A DNA stretch of 64,000 nucleotides from Dromaius novaehollandiae (lineage: Eukaryota > Chordata > Aves > Casuariiformes > Dromaiidae): the NCBI RefSeq assembly GCF_036370855.1, contig NC_088101.1, positions 40,222,544-40,286,543 of the forward strand, read 5' to 3'. The notes below the pieces were generated by a model, which was not told the origin of the DNA, searched no databases, and saw nothing but the letters and a program-made list of their open reading frames with translations. Position numbers and translations under genes: made by a program. The first letter of the stretch is position 1, and each line of letters starts with the position of its first letter. Of the stretch, positions 34,439 through 48,671 are shown one piece after another.

Positions 34439-34466
34439 ATAATACCATATATTACTATGGTATTAT
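34439..34466. repeat. perfect 11-bp inverted repeat with 6-nt loop
   Basis: ATAATACCATA (34439-34449) and TATGGTATTAT (34456-34466) are exact reverse complements. It lies in an AT-rich stretch of MND1 intron 4. Confidence 0.85.
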
Positions 34467-35222
34467 AATAGGCATGCAGTTATTGTATTATAATGTTGGT
34501 TCATGGTTATTTCTCTGTAGGAATAAAGTATGGTGATATAAGCAGTTTTGCACTACTAAAACTGTTGCAGTTGGAAGAAAAAAGGTTTGTTACCAGACCA
34601 AGTTTGCAAACCAAGTCCTACTGCTAACATATGGGCTTACTGATACAAGAGCTCTTTTTAGATCAGGTTATGAGTCCTTAAAAATACTATATTTGTTACT
34701 TTGCATTTCTAATGAGAATGAAATGTCTCAGCATTTCAGGAAGAAAGATTTTTCATTAGTCAAAGCTAACCTTTTTGCTGGCACAGCAGAAAGGTGCCGT
34801 TTTCAAATAAACAGTGCTCTGAACATTTTTTTACAAGATGATAAAAGTTTCTGTCTATGATTATGAGTTTACATTAGCTGTATGTAGTGTTTGTATTCTT
34901 TATGTGAATGCTTACGCATTTTCTTGATGGTTTCTACATCCAGTCAGCAAATATCACCAAACTTCCTGTCAGAACATGTAAAGCAGAGGGAAAGAGTAAG
35001 CTATTGTACCCTCGCTGTTGCGCGTTGCCTGTTTTTGATCATTCCCATACACAGCCTGTAGCGAGCTGTGTGACGTGCTTGCTTTCTATGTCTTGTCCAG
35101 ATCACTTGTAAACCGCTTCAGCAGCTGAAAAACAGAATCAAACCTCTTTCCTTAAAGCAAAAGTTTAAAAGTCTAGCAGTTTAGTCCATGTTGTGACCAA
35201 GGCTTTTTAACCATAGGCAAGA

Positions 35223-35242
35223 TTTTTTTTTTTTTTTTTTTT
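35223..35242 (+). repeat. T20 homopolymer
   Basis: Poly(T) run in MND1 intron 4. It could be the reversed tail of an old retroposed sequence, but no element is recognised beside it. Confidence 0.9.
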
Positions 35243-36723
35243 CAAAAGGCATGAGTAAATAGTTAAGGAAAAGGTGATCCCAAACATTGCAGTGAAACAT
35301 TTGAAAATACTGTGGAAGAACAGAACAAACTTCTCCATGATGCAAACTCTCCTCCTAATTCCTGGAGCTGAGGCTTAAGTTTGACAAGTTGGGCCTGCAG
35401 AGGGACCTTTTGCTTGCGCACTTTGGCCCTTTATAAAGCTTTAGCTAAGTTGCTTGTAGCGTAGTTGCTCTCGGCTTCTTACACAGCTTGTGATCCTGGG
35501 TAGGCTGGTTTAGGAACTATTCTTGAAACCTAAAATTTTTGTTTCAGCTTTTCCGGTGATTATTAAGCCACACCCCAACTTTGTCAGCAGCTCGGTAGAC
35601 AGGGAGGCTGACTCGCTCCTCATACCAAAGAGCAAGCCATTTTTGTCTGGATATGTAAAGCTGCACCTTACTGTGGTTGTGTATACCCTAGGTTTTTTCC
35701 AGGAAGGATTTATGATTTCAGCTGTGTGCTGTGGTATAGGTTGTCATCCCCTTGGGAAGAGATATAGCAATTAAAAACAGTGCTTGAAATAAAGTTATTT
35801 CTGTTGACACAGCTTTTTTTCCAGCTTGTTTTTGTGGGGAGGTGCTTGGAGGGTGCAGGTGCTAACTAGTGAACTGACATATAGCAAATCATGTGCCGAT
35901 TTCACTAGCTTTAGGATTTCAGTGCTGCTCTCTAACCCAGGGTGACTATTTGTATTTCTTCTTGTTTTTCTGAAAAGCAGGGACAGCAAGCATCGTTACT
36001 TGTGCAGTTTCTGCTGCAGTTTTTTTGTCTGATAGCCACAGAGAAAGAATTGTTAAGGCGATTTCCATGGATATTGTGTAGATTTGTCTTGCAGTGGCAT
36101 GGCTGGCTTTAAAGGTCTCTGCCTTCTGCCAGATGCTTTTGCTTGACCTCTTGGTTATGCTTATGCACTTGTGAATTGGATTACTGGAACAGTAAAAGAT
36201 GTTGGAAGCTTGTTTGCAGATTGTTTTGCAGCTCAGATTTATAGTTGCATCAGTACAGCTGTGGGATGGTGAAATTAGAGCAGGGCTGTGGACTGAGGTG
36301 TACTGTTTAAACAAGCTTTATTACTGGAGAGATTCTTAATGTAACTTCATCTTTGTTGAGAGAACTGTGGAAACTTTACTCAGAGGGTTTTTTTCTTTCG
36401 TAAGAATAGGTGAAAGGATGTGGTTTTATTCTTTATCAATTTTTCCTGGCAGTCAGTTTCCATAGTTTTGAATTACAGATGTTGAATTATGCTTTGACAA
36501 AATGAGTTGTTTATTCTTGGTATAATAATATTGGAAGCTCAGGGCTTTTATTAAACTAACAAAGAATTTGGTGTATGCAGCGTAAGCAGAAAGATCATCT
36601 TTTATTGATCATTCTGCTGCCCCTTACTGATTTCATAGCATGCATAAAATGAGGAAACCGGATATCAGTTGCTCCGGCATGTTAATCAGTCATGTTCAGT
36701 CTCAGTCAAGAGCTGGTAATATG

Positions 36724-36827
36724 TTATATACAGTTAGCCCCTATATATTATATACAATTATATATGTTACAGTTATATACAATTAGTTCTATACAGTTAG
36801 CTCCCTATATATTAGTTATATACAATT
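36724..36827 (+). repeat. degenerate AT-rich tandem repeat
   Basis: Five copies of a TTATATACA(A/G)TT-like core start near 36724, 36747, 36772, 36786 and 36815. The longer segment GTTAGC(T)CCCTATATATTA occurs at 36733 and again at 36796, a higher-order period of about 63 bp. Confidence 0.85.
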
Positions 36828-38150
36828 TTGGGGTTGTTGTGATGTATGTATTGCTATAGAATGCATGTGAATTTGAAAGACGTTACTTGCTGAAGAAGAG
36901 AGGGTATAAATGCAGCCTAAAACCCTGACAACTGGTTGGAAGGAAGGAAGCAGCATGTCAGCTGAGTGAGAGAAAGAGTGACCTTTCTGATGTAACCTTG
37001 CTATAAACAGATTCAGCTTAGATTTTCTTTCATTTCTTCCTCTGGGACTTTGGTAAAATATTCCTAACTGTATTGTCTGTTTTAGCTAAGGTAAATAAAG
37101 GCTTGCTTGCATTTTGCCTTAACGTGGCTTGAATTAAGGATGATTTTAAAGTAACCGGATGACAATGAGGTCTTTTTCTGCCCAAGGGATCGACAGGTCT
37201 ACACACAAAGACCTGCAGAAACCGTAATGAGTGACCATTTCTCAAAGCACGTTGTTTGCCTTAGCCAGCGTTAACTGAGGGGGTGCCTACTGAAGTTGCA
37301 CAGGACAGATTTAGTGCTGACACTATAGCGCTTAAGGGAGGCAGAAGCATCTTTCTGTCATGTTTGGTGATGTTGAAGACTGTCTGGTCTTCAGTACGAC
37401 TGGGATATGTGCCCGAACCACAAGGTCATAGAGGATTGTCACAACATAATATATTGCTTTTGACAGATAGGGACTGAAAATACCGAGATCTTCAAAGGAG
37501 GTCTTAAGGAGATAGTGTCATCTTGAAAATAATGCTTCACTATTGTTCTTGTTAGTGTCACTATTGACAGTACTGCAAGTACTGTAATTCAGTAGTTTGG
37601 GGAAGTAGCCAGTTTACTTCATTTCCCTTGTCTGGTTTGGGACACAGTTCATTTCACTGTTCAGTTCATTTTCCTGCTCTGTTATTAATTGTTGCATGTA
37701 TCTCTGCTTCCTGTGACATCACTTTTTGCAGGTTATTCGTCTGTATTCTTAGGCTCTGCGAGAGAAACTTTAACAGCAAACGCTACTAGCACTGCCCTTG
37801 CTTCTGAGATTGAGACCCAGAAGGTGTCATCTTTTACTGTGACAAAGATTAAACAGAAGCTTCTCGGAGAAGGATACAGGATGTACTTCTCATGCAGTTA
37901 CCTATGCTCCCTTCAAGAAACAGCTGAGCAACAGAAACTTGGGAAGCGTTTCTGACAATTTTTTTTCTCCCACTAAGCCTTGCATTAGGCCAGTATGAGT
38001 TAAGATGGAAGGGATTAGTTGATGTTTCATTCCTTAAATCCCTGCCCTAGGGTTGGTAAGAGGAGGGATTTTCACTTCCCATGACTCATGTATTGAGCCT
38101 GGGGAGGAATTTAGAAGTCAGTAGACCTAACTCACTTTTGGCAGCTATTT

Positions 38151-38169
38151 AAAAAAAAAAAAAAAAAAA
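38151..38169 (+). repeat. A19 homopolymer
   Basis: Poly(A) run in MND1 intron 4. Confidence 0.9.
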
Positions 38170-41100
38170 GTTCTCCAGAATGAACTTGTTGAAATACAGT
38201 GATTTCACATGTACAAAATTGATAGTACTTATGAACATCGAAATGTGAAAAGTTAAATGATTTACTTAGGAAAAAAAAACCAGAAACAAAACACCAAACC
38301 TCAAGGAATGCTATATTAGGAAATGCTTTTATTAGGAATGCACGTTGTTTGAAAATAGTTAATGGAAAAAATAATCATATTGGTGAGTAATCTGGCCTGA
38401 AGCTTCCTGGATGTGTTCGACATCTTAACTAAAATGAGAAGACCTTATTTGTACAGAATGCATCTAGCATATCTTGAGTTTTAACCACCAGATAGTTCTT
38501 TCAAGCTGCAGCTTGATTTATTTGTATCCCTTTTGACAGATAGTGTTTTCCTCCTAAAATATTGTGACTGGATTGCAGAATGGAAAGTTGCAGAATAGAG
38601 ACTGCTCGAGACCAATGACTGAAGCAAAAGAAACTGCTGCTGTCTGCATTGCTTCAGTCTGAGCAGCCTCCTCCTTGATCCAATTGACTCACTAAATTGT
38701 CAGTGTATTCACACGCAGGTCTGAGATTGATTCCTGATTACGGGAGATCAAAGATGGTTGGCTTAAAGTAATTGGTACTGAACTGAGCTGCAGCTCTGCG
38801 GGATGACAGATGTTCAGTGAGAGGTAACAGACCTGACAGTGCTCAGGGTTGTGCGATGTTGCTGGTGATCCCCAAAAGATTTGTACACTGGATGGCACTT
38901 TGAATAAGCCAGAAAAAAACCACCAGAGCTGAGGCTGTGATGCAAGCTTCGTGCGCTGCTTTGGGTCAGTGTCAGTACGGTACAGTACATGGCTGATGCA
39001 TTTGACATTTAGAATTGAAACAGAGTCCTGAGGTGGGCAGGGAGCCCTGCAAATGGCTCTGGTTTGCGGCGTCTCGCAGCTTTTTTCTCCTCATGGCAGT
39101 CAGTAGTGTCAGTGATGCGAATCCCACTGCCACCAGCAGGGAGTGGTGTCCAGTAATGCTAACAGCAGTGGTAAATAGTGCCGTAGTGCAGGACTGCATC
39201 TCGTTTTGGAACAGTTTACATATCCCTGGAGGGACTTGCACAATACTTCTGGACCCTGGCCTAATGCATCAAGAGCAGTTTGTTTACTTATTGGGAGCAG
39301 GGTTTTCACATTATGATCAGCTGAATAGCTATGGTAATTAAGTACTTGCTGTTTTTAGAAATACCTTTTTCATTTGTTGACTCTAAAGGACGTGTTCACA
39401 AAGCACAGATCTTACATGCACAAATCTTAAGCTTCAGCGTTATCTTAAGCTTTGCTGAAATGACTTTTAGAAAAGCTTAGGACTGTGTATTTAATAAGAA
39501 TTTTATGCATGTTGAGAATTTTATGTAGCATAGTTAAAGAATTGCCCTCTAAAGCCAGAGGTGTTCATCTGTACTTCTGCAGCTGGTGTATGCAACTTAT
39601 GTTAGGCATTGTTTATTTAGTTTTTTTTTTTTTCTCTAATATATATTACAATTACAATTTAGCTTTATTAGATTGAGAAAAAGACACTAATTTGTCCCTT
39701 TCCAGGAAAAGAGTCTTAACTGCTGAGGAGATATCTCTTTAATGCCCATTTGTAATATCTGCGCAGGACCCCAATGTGTTGGCTAAGCAGTTATGGTAGT
39801 CTTCCCATATCCATGCTGGGCTTCTCTTTTTCCTTCAGTTTTAAGGGCATCTAAATTAGCTTTTTACTCTTTTATATCCTTCTTCCTTGGATTGGCCTGG
39901 CTGTTCTGATAATCAGCAGTCCCAGTCCTGCTGGGGACTGGGGACCATTCCCTTCTGGCTCTCTTTTTCTCTTAAATAGTAATGACTCTCCCAACAGAGG
40001 CAATTAGAGTGACTCCTCCCTATTTTCAGCCTTCAGGCTTTCACAGACCTATACATTTTCTTTGAAATAAAAGACTAGACATATAAAGAAATGGCCAACT
40101 GTGGAGCTGGTATGGTGCGTCTGGCCAGCTTTCTGCATACCACCCAGTGGGAGCTGTAGCAGTAGGAAGTACCCTAAAAGCGAGAGGATGAGAACTTGCG
40201 TCACTTAAACGTTGTGAATGTTGATGATATCTATGGTTGTTGATCCTGTGAAAGTTCTTCCTTGGATCAGTCTCCTGGAAAATGCTAAAAAAAGTCCAGG
40301 TTTTCTTGTTACCTCTTTGCATCTTGCATTTTTAAAATGTTAATGTCTTGAAATGATTCCGAATTTAGTAAGTCCTAAAATGTCAAGCAGAGAATAGTCT
40401 TCTAATGCTGTAACTTATTAAAGCCTTCTGGAATTATGTTTAATGGCATGCTGCAAAGCTCTGCAGGGAATGCTTAGTTACTGCTGTCATGGCAGACTTC
40501 TTCTAAAAATATGGTGCTCTGGAGGCTTCTGTTAGAATTAAACAACCTCCTAATTCTGTGTTCATTAGTAGAATTTCATGCTTTCATTTTTACTAGCTGT
40601 TAATATGTAACTAGATTAATGGCAACTGTGAAATGTAGTTTTCCTTTCCTGACTTCTTGATGAGCATAAGCTAAAACTGGCTTGATTTAAGAGCAAGGGT
40701 TGTGTGGTTTTTCTTTTTTTTTTTAAACTTATCTCTGTAGTTACTGTCAGAATTATAAACCAGACTTCAAGGAAGAATCCTGTTTTGTTAAAAAGGAGGT
40801 GCTGTTACTGTGTCCTAGTAGTTGTATTCCTTCTGGTAATATGCAAGAAAAATAACAGATTTTCCTAACTGTTTTTTTTTTTTCCGTAAAACTGTGAATC
40901 TTTTTAGGTAATGGCATCTCTTGGTTTACCTTTCTTTTTCAGGGTATATGACTTGCATACTGGCTGCTGGCTCAAATACATTCCTGACCCCTGACATTTT
41001 AATGAAACTGTTGACCTCCATGGAAAGAAATTGGGGAAAAAACGTGGGGTTTTAACCTCCAAACCTCTGTCAAACGTGCTGTGGATGCAGTGCTTTGCCC

Positions 41101-44100
41101 TGCGTGTCCACCCATGGCCCGCAATAGGTATGGCAGATGTGAGTCGCTGTTCAGTGTATTAGCAGAAACGCACCATCCTGCTGAAAGCTAATGCTTAGTA
41201 AATGAGCAGGCTGTGCTGGCTGCCAAACCTGCAAGCTTGTTAATGCCATAAGGCTGGGAGCTTTCAGCTAGGGGATAAGGCAACACTGCTTTTCAAAGCT
41301 AGATTTGCTGGAGATGGTGTGTTGTGGTCTTACTTATTTTGGACTTTGACATTCACCTTAAAATCTCGTCATTCAATTAATATAGTATATCTTATTTCAG
41401 AAAAGTAGTATGTATGTAGACATAAAAATACTATCATTCAATTATATTTGGAAGTCTCACTTCCTAGTATTTCCTTCTTCCAAAGGAAATGAGAGCAATT
41501 CGTTCACCAGAGTGTAAAACCAAAATGTGTGAAATTAGTTTGAAGCAGGATACTTTAGGGGAAAGGTCTTCCTCACCACAGTAAAACAACTGATTATTAT
41601 TGAACACATTGTAGTTCCCTTAAAGTCTGCTCTTCGTATCTGGAATTTGAGATGCCTTGGTTATCTGTGTATTACTGACGTATCTACCCTTTATGCCAAT
41701 GTCATAATTTTTAAGACTGTTGTCAAAGCTCTGAAGTTGCATAGATCTATTTTACTGATCCCTTTTATTTCACTGATAATATATCAGCGTAGGATTTGGC
41801 CTTTTTTAAAGTCTCTGAAATAACATTTTGAATTGTTTTTTGTAGCCTTTAGGCAGGATTTGCTCTCGGGGAGTATCAGATGGATATTGTGTTTTAACCT
41901 GGGACTGCCTGTGCTTTGTCCCTGAGGGTGTTGTCATTATATGGCCCAGATGATTAGGACAGCAATCTTTAAAAGCCCTTAGGGAAGAATCAGTGTTTTT
42001 CTTTCTTTCTTTCACTTTCTTTCCAAGGGAAAATATTTTTAAGTGCTCTTCCTGCTCTGTACAGACATGGTAACTATCACCTTAGACTTCATAGTTTTAG
42101 TAAATATACTGATGTAAAGCAACAAGCATCCTTCATGTCCAGATATTAAAATCTTCTATAGTTTTGTTTTCTGTAGTTCTGTTATGTGGATGCCTTTTGG
42201 CTCCTTCAGCTTTTCCTTTTGGGTTGCTTGCATTTGTGAAGCAGGATTGAAGAATGAGGCATTTTTGCTCAGCCCCCCACCCCAGGTTGATTTGGCATAC
42301 TTGGTATCTGAGTAGACAGCCATCTGTCCCTCAGGTCGTGCCAAATAAACCAGCTCTGAAAGCAGCCAGAGAAATTCAGTTCTTTTATTGAGCCTGCACA
42401 ACTGTTTCTTTCACCTTTTGTCTATTAAAGAGATTGGCCTGGAGTTGTTATTTTCTGTTGCATAACTAGTACTTACCAAAAGGAATTGCAAGTGAATTGT
42501 GCAAAAAACCAAAACCTTGCAGCAAAACATCTTCTCTAAGTAAACTTTAAGTTAACAATTGTGACAGATATAATGACAGGGGAAAACAACTGAATTAAAA
42601 ACTACTTTTTAATGTAAGTAGAGGGGTTTACTATATATGTATAACTTTTAAAAGAACTCAAGAAAACAATAAAAGGCTTGCATATGGCTGCATGGAAGTT
42701 TCTACGGCATATGAATTCCTCATTTCTTTCTTCTCCATACTGGGCATGTTCTCTTTTCTTTATTCAAAAGCAATTACAGGAAGGAGGACATGTCTAATGC
42801 TCAAAGTGATCTTTTGAGAACAGAGCCATGCCTAATCTACCATGTGAAATTTCTGTCTTGCTGTAGTGTATTAGCATGCTAAAGAGATCAGGACTGTAGG
42901 CCTAAATTTAATTTTGAAACACAAAATATGGTTACCGGGAAAATTAAAAACATTTGTTCTCGTACCAGTGATTGGGATGCAGTTAGTAGCGTGAGGGTGT
43001 TTGTGTTTGTGGGAGGGGCGAGTAATTCCCTATTATTCACATAAATACTACTGCAAAACACGTAAATACTATTTATGAGTGTAGAGATCTAACTTCAGAA
43101 TTCTTTTTTCAGAATCTTGCTAGTCATTCAGTGGATGATTGTATGTATTTGTCCACTCAATTCCCTGAAAAAAAATCTGCACTTAGCTTGAGTTTCCAAT
43201 ACTTTTTTTTTTAATCACTGACAGAAGTTACAAATGAAAATAAAATAAAATAAAACCCCTCTCATTACCTCTGTAATAGTTCTTTAAAAAGATACAACTT
43301 GCACACTGGCAGAAATAATTGCATGATATTTTGGAAGAAGTATAATTCAGTTAAAAGCATCAGTTTACCAGCCTTTCATTTTGAATAATAAATCTCATTT
43401 TGGGATTTGGGGTCTCCTTTTTCTCTAGCAAATTGTATTTATTACCCACCATCTCCCAAGTTTTTGAACTGGTTCTTTCAAAGATTGCATTAAAACCATT
43501 AAAAATGAACTAATCTTTTCTGTTAAATTTGCACCATGTGTAAAGAGAAGAGAGTTCTTGTCTTAAACATTGCTCCAGTATACCTATAATGAAGTATTTA
43601 AGAAAAAAAAATCTTGCAAATACAGATATGTGGTGGGCCCTAACTCTTTCCCTTCTTTCTCTTCTGCAGTCTGCTGCCTATCCCTTTTGTGGTGTTTGCT
43701 TTCTGTAAAAATCTTACTGTCTGTTCTTTACTTTCTGGGTTAAAAGAAGTTCTTCTATACTGTTTGCATCTCTCCTCTTCTTCTGGCCTGTATTTCTTCA
43801 ACACCATCCCTGTCTCCCAGTTGCTTCTCCCACACCCCTTCTCAATCCCATTAAACACCATTCCTTATTTCATACTGCTCAAGTGACTTGTAATGACTTT
43901 CTGGGTAAGACATTACCTGTTTCTTTTCCTTTCACAAACTTTGAGGTTTTTTTAAAATCCTGTATTTGTACAGCAAGAGAGTGTTTTTCGTTGTCTGTTC
44001 TCCACTAAAAGCACATAAAGTCCTTCCAGACTTCAGGTCGGGACCTGTTTCTCCTTTGGTTCAGCTCGCTGTTTGTATGGGATGTATATGAAATGGCACT

Positions 44101-44251
44101 TCTTGAATGGTGTGTGTGCCTACTGAGGCCAGAGCAGCAGTGCCAAGGCTCCGGTTTACGATAGATACTAGTGGCAAAATTAGTTAGCTGGAATGCTACT
44201 TGAGTGTATTTGGAGGTTCTGGCACCTATGCACTTGTGACTCTATCTGTTT

Positions 44252-44255
44252 AAAA

Positions 44256-44293
<38 letters not shown>
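44252..44293 (+). repeat. poly(A) / (GAAAA)n tract
   Basis: A21 followed by four GAAAA units. This looks like a retroposon tail that has begun to form a microsatellite, but no source element is recognisable upstream. Confidence 0.9.
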
Positions 44294-44929
44294 GCAGTTG
44301 TATGTTTATTTCGCGTAGTACATTACAAACCAATTCTGCACGTTGATGCAAATTTGTTGTTGTTTTTTAAACAGTTTTATCGTTTTAATCAATGGTACTT
44401 ACTCAGTGATTTCTTTTAACAGAGTTCTGTGCCTTCCTTTTAGCACAGTAGATCTGTTTTCAATATTTTTAGATTGTTCTGTGGCCATTAATGTTTGTAT
44501 TTTTACTGTATATATTTTATTTATCTATTTTCTAGCTTCGATTTTTTAAATTTTTCTTTAAAAATCTAGGAAAATGCTTTAAAATACTTCTCCATGCCTT
44601 CTGTCAATTCCATCTAATTTTTTCAGTGGTCAGTTAAATTTAACATAGGAAAGCAATATACCGATCTACTGCAAATGTCACCCTAAAACTGCTGAACTGC
44701 TTTTGTTTAAGCTAAAAGCAAACAAGCCCTTGCCTGTGGTCTGAAACAAAGCATAGAGAGCTTGAAACCCAAAGTAAATAATTTCACGAAGTTATGAACG
44801 ATTAAAAATGGATGTCTGGAATTCTTCTGTAGTGCCACAGTGAGTGGCGCTCACAATAGCAGTAGCTTTTCATACCATTTTTGGTTGAGTATTTTGGCTG
44901 AAAGAAAACTGAGCATAAGATATCTGTCT

Positions 44930-45070
44930 TGAAGACCATAATGACAATGGGATAACAGCTGTGAATGCTCTTGGTGGTTGGCGTATGAGACCTTGGTTTG
45001 ATTCTTGTCCAGTGTACACACTGGGCCTGGATTTGCATCGCTTACACCAGGTCTGCAGATATTTCAATAT
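44930..45070 (+). repeat. possible tRNA-derived SINE remnant
   Basis: GGTTTGATTCT (44995-45005) resembles a Pol III B box (GGTTCGANTCC). About 30-40 bp upstream, TGGTTGGCGTATGAGA resembles a degraded A box. A TGGATTTGCATCGCTTACACC stretch follows, as in some amniote SINE bodies. The match is weak and the family is unassigned. Confidence 0.3.
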
Positions 45071-48000
45071 GCTAGGAAGACAAGCTGCATGTTTGGTGGC
45101 ATATTGGTGGTTAGAGTGGTTGAGAATGAGAAACCAGAAGGAATACAGCCAACAAAAACTTTAACTGGGGAGTAAGAAACCAATAGTGTAGAGTGAGAAT
45201 GGTATCAGGCAGATCTTGAGAAGACAGAGAAAGGGGTATCTGAAATCTGTGGCTGTTTTTTGTCAGGATTAAAATATGAGCATTCCTCTTCCGAATGTAC
45301 ATCACTGTCTTATCAAAGTGGAACCCTAGTAATAATGCTTGCATAATATATTATAAATAACCTGTGTACATCTACCTGGCATCTTTTGATACAAAGCAGA
45401 CCCTAGGGCCTGTGATGGGACTGATGGTTATCAGCAGCATGTAGCACTTACTGCACAAAAACTGCTGCATGGTTGTATGGCTAAACATTACAAGACCTTT
45501 GTAGAGTTAAGTACGAACATCCCCTTGGGGGACTTTGGATTGAATTAGTGTCTAGACTAGCCCAGTGGTCAGTCAGTTGACTGTAGGGGTCTGTAAAATT
45601 AAAGGAACTGTTTCCCAACTCTTCTGTTTTATAGATGCTAGTTACTTCCTGATAAATCTATCATCTTGTCATGTTTTGCAAGCACTGAGAATACTCTCAT
45701 GAGGATATTTTTTCAATTATTTAGTCTCCCTCCTTCTCTGTATAGCTTTATGTTATGCAGCATTTTTCCTGGTTTCTTCCACCTTCCCTTAATCATATGC
45801 TCATTCTGAGGTGCTCCGTTTGAGCAGACAGACTGGAGACAAGCGATTTTCTAGTACAGCAGAATATCTCTCTCTATCCTTGTTCTCCACAGTTACACTT
45901 GTGACAGAAGGTTTTTCCTGTGGCAGACCAAACATCTCTCTTAAGAAACATGGATGGGAGGCAATAAGTAGCTTTTTCTCCAGATCAGTCCCACAGCTAT
46001 TGGCAGAAGTCAGATTTCTCTCAGGGCAGTTGAAGTTCCTTGAGGTATTATTTGCCAGTTCTCTTGAAAAATGGCCCAAGATTGCTCAAAGAATTAAAAT
46101 CTTCCATCTGCTACCATGCTCATTCACTATCAGGCTTTCCTATGGCCAGGGAGCGGGAAGGTGAGTCACTACGTTTGGCCACATGTGATCCTCTGCTATC
46201 ACAACTATGCAATACATGCAAATTCTGGGTTTTTTTGTTTTTTTTTCTTTACATGTCACCTGCTGTTTGCACTTAGCTCTGTTATGTATTGTATCATCTG
46301 TCTTCATCTTTCTTCAATCTGACTCCTTGCTGACTGCTTTCCTTCTGTCATGTACACTTATTTTCAGCTCTGTTCCCACCTCTTCATCCAAGCCTTCCTG
46401 CTTCTCCCAGTCTCACAGATTCCTCACTTGAACCATGGCCATCCGTTCCTTCACCCTTTCCATTTTCATCATATGTTGGTTTTCTTAAATATCTTTTCCT
46501 CTCTTTCTGCTATTCTTTCCCTTATCCTCATCTCATTTCTTGTTGTCTTTGGAACACCCAGTGCAACTTCTGAAAAATACAGAAAGAGCCATAAGTTGTG
46601 TGGGTGTGTGTTTGTTTGTTTTTGTTTGTTTTTTTAAAGAGAACCTTTTTAATTCATCATCATCATGAAGACAGAATTAAAAAAAGACACCAGAAATAAA
46701 GATCTTTGAGAGCAGAAAGCAAAAATCCTGAATAAAATTGTATAAAAATGATCACTGCTTTTGGACAAAAGAAGAACTTCTAACCTTGTGACATGTTATG
46801 TAGGTCAGAATCCAGTCTTGGCAAGGAATTTTCTATAGTTCTCAGTGTTTGTCACTACTGTGTCTTTCATGATTAAATGCTGTGGAATATAGAGGCCCAA
46901 GAAGACCAAGAAAATAATAAGATGCTGTACTGGGAAACATTCTCCCAACCTGGAAACCAGCTCTTATTATTTTATTGCAACTGCTTGTAAGGTCCTTTTG
47001 TGCTTCCATCTTAGAGAATGCAGAAATGTTCCTAAAGCACTTTATGAATATGAAAAACAGAGCAAGTGACAACTTCATGGCCACTCTGGTGTAGAAAGCA
47101 TTGTCTTCCTCTTTGCATATGTGCTGTATGCACCCAAATCTGTTCCCTGGCTTCCCTTCTATGAATTTTGTTCCAGCAAAAACTCTTTGTTCAGATGTAC
47201 CAAATTGTCTGTGCTCTAGTGTTTGTCTTCCTTGGTCTTCATACACTGCAAGCTACAACCTAATTGCTTGTCCTCTTCTGAACTGTAGACTTCAATTTAG
47301 TGAGGCATAATACGAGACTAACACAATTTTATAAGAATTTTGTGGAAAAGCTCAAAAAGGGTACTGTTTAACTGTCCACCAAAATTAAGATGTTGGTGTA
47401 TTTCAAGCCACATGCTGAAACCCACACTGCCCCTGTGGTTACTTTTACTGAGAGCAATGAGTAAACAGCTGAACGTATTTTTCCCAAATCATATATGCCT
47501 TACTGTTAGTGTAATTCCTATATAAATTGAGGAAAAAGTTAAATGTTCCTTTTGAAAGGAGGATGACTTGTCTATATATGCATGAACACATGCATGAACA
47601 CACACTTATCCAGAAAGTAGTAGTAATGTTGAAAATTAGGGTATAAAAAGAACCCCCAAACCAAGCAAACTGCAAATGGGCTGGCACTTAGTCCATATCC
47701 AGCATGAAGTTTCTTTTTACCTTTAGGTTTATAAATACTATTGTTTCTTTTTTTGCATTGGTTTCAAATGTAGGAACTGGTTTCCAAACTGTGTTTTATT
47801 AGATTTTTTTGCATTCTCATTCATCTAATTCAATATTTCAAGTTATTTTGGCTAATACTGAGTATTCAGTCCCTGAGGAATAGCAAGTGAGTCATATATC
47901 CTACTCAGCTTAAGGGTTTCCAAAGTGTCTCTGGAAAACTCCAAACTGAACTGGAAGGGCCTGGTTCAAGATTGATAATGCTGGGTGGCATGTTAATGGA

Positions 48001-48656
48001 GAGAGATTTCTTCTGATAAGTGATTCCTCCTGGAGTAACAGGAAAATGCAGAGCATTTTCACACCAAACCTGTGAAATATGACTTGTCCTGTGAGATTCC
48101 TCTACCTCAGACCCAAAGAAAGAGAAGTCTATAACGTAGCAGTGTGAGTGCAGCCCAGAAAAGGGGACTGGGGCTTTGCACGCCTTTCAGCTGTAGAGAC
48201 TTATATTTGCTAGAGTGCAGAAAGGATTGGGGCTGTGCTAGTGGCATACCAGGCTTGGGGAAGGATCAGCAGCCAAGCAGGTGGATCTGCTATAACTTTT
48301 GTCCCTGCTTCCATTGAATAAAGAAGTAGCTATGGGAGAGATTACAGAACTGGGCAAGGACCAAAAGAAATCACCTTACCCAAAGCCTCCATGTCATGGA
48401 GGGCTTTGCAGAGAGATGCCTGGTTGTGGTATGAAACAGGAGTTGGGTCCTGTGCTGACTGTGCAGTGTATGACAAGGTTATGTGCCATGGGAGTAAGAA
48501 TTTTCTAGACTGTAACTTGTTTCCTGTGATTCTTTTCTGTGGGTCAGAGCCTCAGACTTAGCTTGGGTTTTTGTATTTGTTTTGTGTTTATTTTTATTAC
48601 ATGAGTTATAAATAAATTTATATGCTTAAAGTGTACATGCACCTATTTGTTTAAAT

Positions 48657-48671
48657 ATACACACACATGTG
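48657..48671. repeat. short (AC)n/(GT)n palindrome
   Basis: ACACACACATGTGTG core, palindromic about CATG, 63 bp before MND1 exon 5. Short and probably incidental. Confidence 0.6.

Noticed and set aside
39015..39341. 108-codon frame in MND1 intron 4
   Set aside because: No domain, no splice context and an overlapping frame on the other strand (38972-39241).
46842..47246. 134-codon minus-strand frame in MND1 intron 4
   Set aside because: No recognisable similarity; long frames of this size are expected a few times in 64 kb.
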